A stretch of 64,000 nt of DNA from Thamnaconus septentrionalis (taxonomy: Eukaryota; Chordata; Actinopteri; Tetraodontiformes; Monacanthidae): the NCBI GenBank assembly GCA_009823395.1, contig CM020520.1, positions 896,001 to 960,000 on the forward strand, given 5' to 3'. The notes below the pieces were generated by a model. The model saw only the letters and a program-made list of their open reading frames with translations. It made no database searches and had not been told where the DNA came from. Shown here piece after piece: positions 36,417 through 46,523 of this stretch; within the stretch, counting starts at the first letter, position 1, and each line of letters starts with the position of its first letter. The translations under genes were made by a program, and so were the position numbers.

Positions 36417-37121
36417 TTAATTTCCACTCTGTGTACTCCCACATCTGCATTCAAATGTACAGAGAAATTTGCCTAATGAGCTTTGATTTCCGGCTCTTTC
36501 ATTAAGAGGCAAAGTGGGGAGAGGGAGGGTCAGAAACCAGGCGGATTGGTAAACATCCTTCCTTTTGTGAGTGCACGTTGTGGAAATGTTCCCGGTAATG
36601 AATGACGCCTGTTGGGAGGACCTTGAGAATTTCCCCCCTAGCAGTCGACCCACCGCATTAATATTGTATGAAACAAATGCTTGTTGCAGAGCAAACGCTT
36701 GTTTGCCTGAGAGAAGGGGGCAGCGTGAAATGAGTAGAGTGTGAAAAATGCAAATGAGCGCGAGGAATACATTTCCCCGCGATGAATGGATTACGCGGCG
36801 GACAGTCAAGGATGAATGTGCAAGAGGGAGGAGGGCGGACGGCGCTTGAATGAGTCGGCCTTCCAGCCTGACGGCCAAATATTTGAACGCCGGCTGGTTT
36901 ATCTTTGTTTCAGGAAATGACTCAAAACCTCCGTCCGCACTGGCATCACCCTCAAGTTTTACACTGCAAAAGTCATCCAAGAACATGATCACTCCTACTA
37001 CTGTAAATCCACACAGAAAAGTTGAAAACATATCTGCACGCCTGTTCATAGAACCCATATTTACCTCATTTCCCCCTATTTCCAGATCTCTCCTCCCATG
37101 ATGTTCAAACTGAACCAACAC
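36417..37121 (-). other. isolated 234-codon open frame in enhancer-like unique DNA
   Basis: A minus-strand ATG-to-stop frame of 234 codons lies in ordinary, non-repetitive sequence, unlike every other long open frame here except 6995-7702. I see no known domain, catalytic motif or signal peptide that I would defend, and composition is not clearly codon-like. The plus strand has homeodomain-type words and looks like a conserved non-coding element. I therefore treat the frame as probably accidental, with a small chance of a single-exon gene. Confidence 0.2.
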
Positions 37122-38701
37122 TGGGTCGGAGGATCAGTCACGCGTCCCTCCTTTCTTAATATTTCACACACACACAAAAACAAAAACAAAACTGTCATGA
37201 TTCTCATTTCTGAGGAGTTGACTAACAGTAGAGAGACAGACACTGGAACACTGGTGAAGTGAATTTTGGTTTTGTTCTGGCCTTGTGAGTGGAGAAATAT
37301 TGAGCACAATCTTCTGGCTTCATGATTGGACCGGTTGTAAAGTCACTTCCACTGCACTCAAAGTCACTTTGGGAAATACCTTAATGACTTTATGCAATCT
37401 TTTTGATTAAAAATGTCGTCCTGATGGAACCTAATCAGTCGGGTCAGAACCTGTCACCTTTAGTCATGTGAGATGTCTGTGCTCTTGACTCATTTATTGC
37501 CTGAGGCGTGTTGAATGAGGCCGGCATGCAGCACGGGTCTTAGCCAAAATAGAGATTCATTAAAGTTCACTCAGGAGCCTTGGGGGAAATCAACGGCAGC
37601 ACAGTCAAAGGGCTTTCGCGTAATCCAATCCACTCACATATGAGCACCACAATCGATGAACTTTATGAGTAATAAAGTGGGAAATATTTAGTCTGCTCGG
37701 AGACTTATGGGGCCAATCATGGCAGTCGGAAATGATTCAGATTGACAGAGACACTCTGCAGGGAGTCGCCGCGACACACAACCCACAACTGGGCGTCTCA
37801 GGCGCCCGATTTATGGCAAAAGGGCTGTTTTCTCATTGTTTTTATTTAATCTGCAACAATCTAAACAGCTGCAATTTTGCTTCACCTAACAATTTAGATT
37901 TGTTAATCATATTGTGTAATCAGTAATAGGGGAAGCAATATTTCCCGTTAAACAGTAGCAGACAGTTCCGCTCAGACGGCTACCGTGAGTGACTCTGCCA
38001 GTTCATGACTAATCATGACTAATGTAACCTTGACTTTCACCGCGGTTTCATCCCAGACGCAGACGGCTGATAACGGCTCCATTTCATGTCCAAATAATTA
38101 AAGCGTGGGTCATCATTTTCCTTTTTCCAAGCCCGAGCCTTCGAACCTCAAATAGGTGGGGGTTTTAAAGCTGGGAAATGTGTGATGAGCACATTAGGAG
38201 TTTGATTTATGAAGCCTTATGAAGGAATCGGTTAAAAAAAAAGAAGAAGAAGCTGTGAGGCATCGTTTTTAGAGAGCGGCGAGATATTGCAGCGCGGTGC
38301 AGAGCAAAGCTGGCATTTCCAACAGATAATTATCAGGCAGGAGAAGAATTAGATGTCGTTAGTTAAGTTAACCGAGTCAAAGCGCACAGGTACCTGCGAC
38401 AACGCTTGGGCCATTCTGTATTGCATTCGACTCAGGGCTGGAAGCTGGAGGTTCTATTTTCCTTGTGTCCCATGGAGAGTTGTTGTACCTTGAAATCCAT
38501 TTGTCCTAAATGCCTCTGAAACGAGGTTTGTCGTGGTGTACGGTCGGTGGCGGTAGACAGAGTGCTGGCTGTTTATGAGAAAGCCTCCTGAAAGTGGCTG
38601 TTTATTGCTCAAAACAGTGCACAAGCTGCAAGGTTGTTTTTCCCACCACTGATTTCCAGCCCACATGTGAAACTTATTACAATTATTCCAAGTCCCATAG
38701 A
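37122..38701. other. unique DNA, enhancer-like
   Basis: Repeat-free apart from short A runs. About 37600-38120 has a TGATTCAGATTGACAG word (37732-37747, MEIS/PBX-like), a CDX-like TTTATGAG and several TAAT cores. It is a candidate developmental enhancer, with no exon. Confidence 0.3.
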
Positions 38702-38720
38702 ATTCTTATTCTTATTCTTA

Positions 38721-38793
<73 letters not shown>
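38702..38793. repeat. (TTATTC)n then (TTA)n microsatellite
   Basis: Three TTATTC-like units lead into about 70 bp of TTA/ATT that abuts the interspersed repeat beginning at 38799. Confidence 0.96.
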
Positions 38794-38796
<3 letters not shown>

Positions 38797-38798
38797 CA

Positions 38799-39070
38799 TC
38801 CATCCATCCATTTTCTATATCTGCTTCCTCCTGCACTTAGGGTTGCGGGGGTCTGTTGGAGCCTCTCCCAGCTATCATGGGGCGAAGGCAGGGTGACACC
38901 ATGGGCAAATTGTCAGTTCATCACAGGGCCACATAGAAAGACAACAAAGACATATGCCCATTTACACTGAAACACACACCTCCAGGGAATTTAGAGTTCC
39001 CAATTGGCCTCATATGCATGGCTTTGGACAGTGGGAGGAAGCCAGAATACCCAGAGAGAACCCACGCAAC
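38799..39070. mobile_element. teleost interspersed repeat fragment (CATCCATCCATTTTCT type)
   Basis: The text reads CATCCATCCATTTTCTATAT, then GGGTTGCGGGGGTCTG, a CCTCTCCCAGCT block, GGGCGAAGGCAGGGT, TTTAGAGTTCCCAATTGGCC, GGCTTTGGACAGTGGGAGGA and CCAGAGAGAACCCACGC. This series is the hallmark of a repeat present in very many copies in ray-finned fish genomes. Diverged and truncated on the right. I am sure of the repeat type but not of its class. It is the best single clue to the organism group. Confidence 0.75.
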
Positions 39071-39118
39071 CCCCGAGGCCCAGAAACATTGTGTTTCATC
39101 TTGATGAGACTCTTTGGG

Positions 39119-39575
39119 CCATAGACAGAGGCACTCAGAGAGTGCTATTGGATTCAGTGGAGTTCAGAACCATGGAGAGAGACACACAAGGGGCTGATTA
39201 AGATTAAGGACCATGGACAGACACAGTCAGGGAGAACTAATTCAAGCCCACGGACAGAGACACGTTTCTGTCTTGGCACTTGGTCTTTCAGTACCATGGA
39301 GAGAGACACAGGTGGCAGGCTGCATCTAGTACCAGCACCATGGACAGAGACGCAGGACTTTATCTGTTTTGAGCGTTCAGCGCCACGGATTTAGACAGTT
39401 TAATCTTAGAACTGGGTCTTTCAGCACCATGGAGAGAGACACAGGTGGCAGGCTACATAGAGCACCAGGACCACAGATAGAGACGCATGCATCCGTCTGC
39501 TCTGTGTGTTCAGCACCATGGAGAGAGAAAGAGTCGGCTGCTCCAGAGTTCTTCAGAACCATGGACAGAGACGCG
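39119..39575. repeat. degenerate ~44-bp tandem array with 133-bp super-period
   Basis: A CCATGGACAGAGACRC-like core recurs at 39170, 39211, 39248, 39294, 39338, 39383, 39427, 39471, 39516 and 39559. Spacings are 41, 37, 46, 44, 45, 44, 44, 45 and 43 bp. Two units with a CAGGTGGCAGGCT extension are 133 bp apart, close to three units. Further decayed cores may extend to about 39830. Confidence 0.85.
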
Positions 39576-40481
39576 TAGCTTTCACGATTGTGAAATGTTC
39601 CACACACAAAGACATGGAAGTGGAATATATTTTGGATGTTTCAGGGTTTGGGGCACTCCGTTTGATCCTGATAGTTGAAGTAATTGAAAACATTGGTGTT
39701 TGAGACAAATCATGAAATCTTTAAGGAGAAAATCTATTCTGTTCATGGAGACACACTGCCGGCTTCTGTCTAACTATCTCAGCAACATTGGTGAAAACAT
39801 CAGAATATATCCTGAATGTTCAGGACTGTGGATAGAGACCGAAGAAATATATATTTTTTCGACCAGCTACAGGCTGACATCCCAGTGCAATGCATAAAGA
39901 TGTGATGGTCGCAGAGAGAACATGTGGAGCCCAGGCTTTCCCTGAATGCAGCAACAAATATTGCTATTTTATTTTAATATATATGCTTCTTTATATTCTG
40001 CCACTGCACTTGCAAAACACAAAAGTGAGTTGAGCGCAGCCCGAGCACAAGTGGGCTGTGTCTCTGTGTCATAACACTGTGCCTTGAACTATGACCCACT
40101 TGCTCATCCCCCTGTCATACTCTGTTATGGTCAGCTTATTAATGTATTAATAATAGACATGACTCACAAAATTTATGCGGCCCTTATTTGAATGAGCTGT
40201 GATCTGTCACTGCGGCTCCTGTCGTCTGTCAATAGGCTGTCGTCTGCCCGCCGTCTCTGGGCTTCTCAGTCAACGTGATGTCTCGTGCAGAGAGGATGAA
40301 AGCTCTGCAGAAGACATCCGGCTAGATTTAGTACTTAGGCATTTAGAGAAAACTATTTTTTTTTAAATGTGCAAATGAAAATTGTGTCCCATTAAATGAA
40401 AAATATTGTGTTGCTCTGACATGAACTGGTATCTACTGGAGTCCTGAAGTATTTGGTTGTATTTGGTGGAGCAACCAAAGT
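39576..40481. other. unique DNA, partly enhancer-like
   Basis: The left part may hold more decayed copies of the 44-bp array. About 39950-40330 is repeat-free with TTATTAATGTATTAATAATAG and TTTATGCGGCC words. No exon is supported. Confidence 0.35.
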
Positions 40482-40550
40482 GAAGAAGAAGAAGAAGAAG
40501 AAGAAGAAGAAGAAGAAGAAGAAGAAGAAGAAGAAGAAGAAGAAGAAGAG
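40482..40550. repeat. (GAA)n microsatellite
   Basis: Twenty-three uninterrupted GAA units on the plus strand. The poly-Leu frame on the minus strand is an artefact. Confidence 0.98.
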
Positions 40551-42621
40551 AAACAAATGAAGAGGAAAGTTTAATTCCCAAACACACTGATGGAGGTGTG
40601 GTCACGTGATTCTTTTCCAAACGGTTTCCACATAATCTGTCCAGACGGCTTTTTTTTTAAACATAAAACTAATAGCGTCTGAAGAAGGTTTTATTTTATT
40701 TTTTTGTTCCTACTGCGTTGAAGACACTTACACGTGCTCAACACAATTGGCTGAAGCTGGCTGCTGCTCCCTGATGGGATTACAGGCATACGAGGGAAGC
40801 CATAACAACAAAGAGCCAGTTGATGGGCCGTGGAGAGGCGTGGTTGAAGAAATGGAGCAAGGACTGGCAACAGGCATGTTCAGCACCACACAACCACCTC
40901 AGACACGCCAGTCTGTGGGAGTAAACCATGCAAATGACTATGTGTGATAAATGAAGTGGTGATTATGGCATAATTTGATGCGATATTGCACATTAAAAAT
41001 GGTATAATGGCATCAGACTGGAGTAAATTGCACCACCTGCTGCTTTGCACTCAGCGTTTGCATGGCAGTGGCCGAATGAAAGCAATTTCTCCACGGGCTG
41101 TTCTGGAAATTTAGTGCATAGCTGTTTGTTTGTTTGTTTGTTTTGATGAAAGCCAAGTGAATAATTGTCCAATATCTTGGACAAATGTGATATTTTCACG
41201 CAATGAAAACAATCTGGCATGAAATGTACAACGTTGTTTGAACTACTCCATTTTCAATGGAAATGGGGAATTAACACTGCATTACAAGGCAAGTATGCGC
41301 AACTACTCATCGGAATGAGCCAACAAATTACCCAAAAGTGCTCAGTAAATTCTAAAAGGTTGAATTCAATTTAGGCAGAGTTCCACATTTGACCTTTTTT
41401 CCCCCATTGTTTTGTAGTTTTAATCCAATGCTTGGAGAAAACAAATGTTTTCCTTGCTCTTTTTTTTAAGCAGGGCTTCAATTTAAACAGCAATCAGGAA
41501 GATGAAGAGCGGCCGCCATCGAGCAGCCCCAGCTCCAGAATTAAACACCTCCTAAACACAATGATATTTATTAATCTGCTAAAGTTTTGCTGCGTACGCA
41601 CTCACATGCTTCACAGTGTCACACACATACACACACACTTCTAAGCTCTTTAGTAAAGCCACAGTCTTGCTCAGCGAGTGGCTTCGCTGCAGCACTTTGG
41701 AGACGTGTGTCTGGTACAAAAGCAAAGCATTCACTTCTCCTGCAGCGGAGGGATTCACGCCAGAAATCCCTTGTCTCTAATCTTCAGTCTAAACATGCTA
41801 CAGTCTCGGCCGTCCTGCCGAGCCTTTGGATTTTTTTTCTTTATTTCACTTAGCTCAAAGGAGTGAGAAATTGAAAACAAACAGCAGGCCGTGATGAAGA
41901 CAGCACCGCTCGGCCCGGCGGGGGCGTCGCTGAGCTCAGCGGCCCCGAAGCTGAGCTGCCGCAGTCAGGCGGCTGGTGGCGGGCGCCGAGGGGCGACCCT
42001 GGAGCTGCCAGTCACCGCTGGAGTGACGTGGATAAATCTGAAGGATTCCAACAGACAGGAATCACATATGGCAATGCAGGACATTTCACTTCCTGTCCCA
42101 GTGAGACAGAGATATTTTTTTCTTGCTCAGTGAGCCTTACATTCACTCTAAGTAAAAAAAAAAAAAAAACCCCGCTGTTGCTGAAACCTTGTCACATCTG
42201 ACAGCCACATCATCACAGCACTTCACACCCACTTGGAAAAAAAACACATGCTTGTTTGCAGCCACAGCGATGAATCACTGGACTGTCTTTTCCTCATTAA
42301 CGGCTTTTAAGCCGGGGCAAATTCTCTCTTCAGGCTCCGTGACTGAATGAATCCACACGGGAGTTGATATTTATCAAAAAAGAAAGAGAGAGAGAGAGGG
42401 TTGAGTAAGTCATCAGGGGGAAATGTCACGGGGAGCTGTAACCTTTCGGACGGGGCCGACCTTTGAGGCTCGCTGCTAAGATGTAGTCATTTAGGAGGAG
42501 GAGGATGAGTGGGGGGGTGGGAGGAGGAGGAGCCTAGTTGGAATGAGAGCCAGTGTGGCGTTTGTGTCTGGAATTAACTTCACCATTGTGACGCTCCTCA
42601 GCATACGAGCAGTGCTAGAGT
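40551..42621. other. unique non-coding DNA
   Basis: It includes a TTTG run (about 41126-41144), a GC-rich patch at about 41910-42030 and an A run at about 42152-42169. No gene is supported. Confidence 0.45.

Positions 42622-42671
<50 letters not shown>
42622..42671. repeat. (CAGA)n microsatellite
   Basis: About twelve uninterrupted CAGA/ACAG units. Confidence 0.97.
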
Positions 42672-43988
42672 GGGTTCCACACTACATGCTATGGGTCTTT
42701 GCCTTTGAAGCAAGCAATGGAGCAAAGCCGGATGTTCTGCTGAATTCTTGCTCACCACTCTGCTCTTGTCATTTGGCAGCCACCCTGGATTGATTTTGCA
42801 CCTTTGGAGGAGAAACCAGAGTCGTCTTCCAGGCTTCCTGGAGCCCCTCCTCTTCCTCCTCCTCCTCCCCGCTCTTCGTCTCTCCCACCACCTTTCAATT
42901 CAATCAGCCTGTTTTGTTCTGGCGTCACGCAGTGGGATTAACATTTTGCATCAGTGGAGTGTTACTGTTGGTCTGGCCGGGCCGCTGCTGGTGTCAGATC
43001 TCAGCGCTGATGTCCACCTAACAACCCGCACTGGGATTTCTTAGCCATCACCTGACTGGAAACATTTGAGCACCGCCTTTTTTTCAGCAGCAGTGACGAG
43101 GGTGGGGGTGGTGGTGTTGGTGGGTGGAGGGTGTTTGAGCTCGGCTCGGCGTCGCCTGCATGATGAAGCGTCTCGCCCCGGGTTTAAGTCATGAAAGTGA
43201 GGCTGCTGGGCCAGAAAACCACATTTTCTGAGCAGGTAATCATGACCATTAATCACGCCGGCACACTTCTCCCCCCCGTCGGCCAAAAAGAATAGGTCAT
43301 GGCTAAAGAGCGCGGCGCCGACGCCGGCGGTAAATATGCATCCGCCCACAGCAATTCAAGGCCATTTGGAGCTGATTTTATTTTATTTTTCCTTTAGGGG
43401 AGCATTCGGGTGAAATTACCTGAATTGTGTTTGTTGAACAAAATGATGAATTATTAGTGTTTTTCTCCATCTCTGTTAGGAACCAGTCAGTATTCATAGC
43501 AACATTTAGTAGGTCCAACTGAGCAGCACCTGAGGAGGAAGCCAAAAGTTTTAACTTCACCATTCCAGAATTCCAGAATTTATATTTAGTTTTTTATTCT
43601 CTCATCATAGTTTTAGGACACTAATTTGACAAAATGACAACATGTTCGCACAATAACATTATTTTTAGGAGAGAAAAATCTAACTTTGAGCAAACCTCCG
43701 TTGAAAACGATCAACGATATTCATGTTTTTACACACGTCTGTCATTTATTTCAGAAAACACTGAGAAAACAGGCCACTCAAGACTCGCGACAGGTTTCAC
43801 TAGAACTCCTCAGAAGTCTTCCGTCGCCTCAAACGTTCCAAGGCGAGAGGGAAGAACTTCTTCAGAGGCGCAGTTTTCACCTTGGCGGCGGCGGCCTTTC
43901 AACTTGCGCGTTCAAAAACGCGGCGGCTCCGCCGGGGAACTGGCTCAGCACCGAGCAGATTAGGAGAAAAATTGGGTCACACACACAT

Positions 43989-43993
<5 letters not shown>
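42672..43993. other. unique non-coding DNA
   Basis: It contains a GGTG-rich G-run patch near 43098-43130 and a CCTCCTCC patch near 42848-42868. No gene is supported. Confidence 0.45.

Positions 43994-44032
<39 letters not shown>
43994..44032. repeat. (CTG)n microsatellite
   Basis: Thirteen uninterrupted TGC/CTG units. Confidence 0.97.
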
Positions 44033-45142
44033 GCTGCTCCATTTTTTTCTCCCTCCGTGGTGTGATACCCTCTGCCAATTTTATTTAGCGAGGCCAGAAC
44101 GGGGTCTAAATAAATGCCCCCGCGGAGCCTTTTAATCTCTAACAGAGTGGAGTGATTGCTGACAAGCCCCAGATGGTGTCAAAAGTCGCCGACCTCGCAG
44201 CAAAACGCTGCATCGCCACCGCTGGCGCTGCGGCTGACATACAGCGCCCAGAGCGGATAATGACTTTTTTTCTCTCTCGTGTGGAGAGGAAAGAGGAAAA
44301 AAACCCAGTGGAAGAAGTTATTAGATTCTGAGCTAATTTGGAATTGGAGGCAATTTAAACGTAGACATTATCTCTCTGGTGCAGCACGGCAGCCGTCAGC
44401 GGGTGCGGAAATCACCTCGGCCTGTCGGAATCTGTTGGAGTCTGTCGGAGTCGAATCACCGCGGCTTTTATGTCGAGGCGGCGGCGAGGCGAGGCGCCAC
44501 GTCTGACCTCTTCTTCTCCCTCTTTGTCGGGAAATAAATACGTTCACGCTGCTCATCCGCTGTTTAACCAGCGGCTGCTCCCACAACCTACATTTGTCAG
44601 TGTACCGCGTTTCCCGCCTGCACGGGGTTCGTATCACAAGTCCGTGTGGGGAAGGAGTCACATGACATGTGGCTTATTCTGACCAAACTAAGAGCCTACG
44701 ACACTTTCGCTTCCAGTTGGGAACGTTTGGATCATTTTTGATCGGGTGAAATCGACTCACGCTGGAGTTTCTCCAAACTGATCTGTGAGAATTCCAACGT
44801 TTAAAAACAGGAAAATGAAGTGGAGATGACTCACGGGTCAATACTGACCTCCATATCTGGCTGATTGCATCACAGAGGGAGATTAGTATGGCAGGCCGTG
44901 GGGCCAGAAGGAGGGGGGTTGTATTTACACTCTGTAGCCATTGATCAAGGTAAACACACTCTGGGATGTGTCCCGAGTGGAATGAATCAATGGAATCAGA
45001 TCAAAGAGGCCAAAACCTGTAAATATTCCAGGTCGTATTCCCAGGCCGCATATAAATCGCTGCGATGAATAATCAAGGTCGGTCAACATCCAATTTACAC
45101 AGCGTCTTTTAGCGGCGGTGACGTTTCTCTCTGCCCTCAGCG

Positions 45143-45179
45143 CAGCAGCAGCAGCAGCAGCAGAAGCAGCAGCAGCAGC
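45143..45179. repeat. interrupted (CAG)n microsatellite
   Basis: About eleven CAG units with one AAG interruption. Confidence 0.95.
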
Positions 45180-45717
45180 CTCAGACAGAACGCCACCGTC
45201 GCTTTGTTACACCCACTCACCCGCTTTTATATGCCGTCTCTTCACTTCCAGCTGACTAAGCATGGAGAAAAAAACTGCCATCAAAGTGATCTTTTAAAGG
45301 GCACTTCCCCAGACACGCTCAGATGATTGCTGGCGCGGCAGTCTTCAGGGACACGTCTGCCTTTTTTTTTTTTTATTATTTTTGTTTTGTAAACGCTCTA
45401 AAAGCAAGTTGAAGCTCAAAGGTGGAGCGACAAAAGCGCTGCTGCACATCCCCCCCTCCCCGGATGTTTCCACTGATGCTTTTTCAACACACCGTTGTTC
45501 CGCTATGGCAGCTTCCTAAATACAAAGATTTTTCAGGATTTCATTCCTTCTCTGAGTCGCTTGATTTTTTTCCTCTCTTCTCTCCTCACGATTCACTCTC
45601 AGATTTTAGTGTTGTGACATTGCCAGCAAAAACCAATAAAATCCTCTGACCTCGTGTCACCCTGGGGCCTGTTGCGTCCTAGCATCAGGCAGCAGCTGCC
45701 TAATCACGCCTCCGCAG

Positions 45718-45749
45718 CCACCGCCGCTGCCGCCGCTGCCGCCGCTGCC
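45718..45749. repeat. 9-bp (CCGCCGCTG)n repeat
   Basis: Three and a half copies of CCGCCGCTG. Confidence 0.92.
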
Positions 45750-46294
45750 TGTAATCAGCAGCTACGAGTCGCGGCGCAACATCCAAATCGTGTTAGGAGC
45801 CGGACCCAGATGCGGCGCCGAGCGTTTGCAAATTGCCCCATTCAAAGAGGGGCCCCGGCGCCGCGTTCATTATGAATGAATCAGACCCGACCCTGCGTGA
45901 GACTTTGCAGACTTTTGTTGCCGTCGGCCCCGGGTGCTGCATGTGGCCAAAGGAGCCCCATGCAGACACAAATCTGCAGCGACTGCCTGATGCTGTCGAG
46001 TCAAAGCCGACCAGAGTCTGCAGGAACCTGTGGAAGATCTGCCACAAGCAGTCAATTGAGGGGAGGCTCAATCGTCACGAGGCATTTGAACAAGTGCGAC
46101 CGCTGGAATCCTCACAGACCTGCAGTGTTTTGTGTGACGCTCGCTGAAAAAGTGGAAACACATCACTGTCACGTCCACATCTTCTATCAACGAGCGTGCA
46201 CGGCTGCCGTGGCCGAGGTCGCCCAAGTTGCACAGAAGAAGGAAGATTAGAGATTTTGAAATCAAGCAAAGCAAACGTGAGCGAGAGTCTGAAT

Positions 46295-46456
46295 CTAGAA
46301 CGCCTAGAACACCTAGAGCGCCTAGAGCACCTAGAGTGCCTAGAACACCTAGAGCGCCTAGAACACCTAGAGCACCTAGAGTGGCTAGAGCACCTAGAGC
46401 GCCTAGAGCACCTAGAACACCTAGAGCGCCTAGAGTTCCTAGAACACCTAGAACGT
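46295..46456. repeat. 9-bp CTAG-rich minisatellite
   Basis: Eighteen 9-bp units of the form CTAGARCRC without an indel. CTAGA is almost invariant while the last four bases vary. In-frame period gives LEH/LER and PRT/PRA patterns on the plus strand and SRR/CSR on the minus strand, all artefacts of the unit length. Confidence 0.97.
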
Positions 46457-46498
46457 CTCACTTTCAAGTCTGAAAACTTTCAAATCCAGCTGCGTTGA

Positions 46499-46523
46499 CT
46501 CTCTCTCTCTCTCTCTCTCTCTC
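46499..46523. repeat. (CT)n microsatellite
   Basis: Uninterrupted CT of about 25 bp. Confidence 0.95.

Larger units (their letters stand above)
44033..46294. other. unique DNA with small CAG and CCG/CTG repeats
   Basis: It includes the CAG run at 45143-45179 and the 9-bp CCGCCGCTG repeat at 45718-45749 (both listed), plus a T run near 45363-45374. No gene is supported; short frames near 45833-46147 lack splice context. Confidence 0.45.

Noticed and set aside
39004..39201. Short frame in the fish interspersed repeat
   Set aside because: It runs from non-coding repeat sequence into the 44-bp array and matches no transposase or reverse transcriptase motif.
44440..44470. GGAGTCGAATCA, resembling a tRNA T-arm or B box
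   Set aside because: No matching A box, anticodon stem or acceptor stem can be drawn around it.
46196..46498. Leucine-rich-looking LEHLERLEH repeat peptide
   Set aside because: It is a reading of the 9-bp CTAG minisatellite. It lacks any leucine-rich-repeat consensus, and the other frames are equally open.
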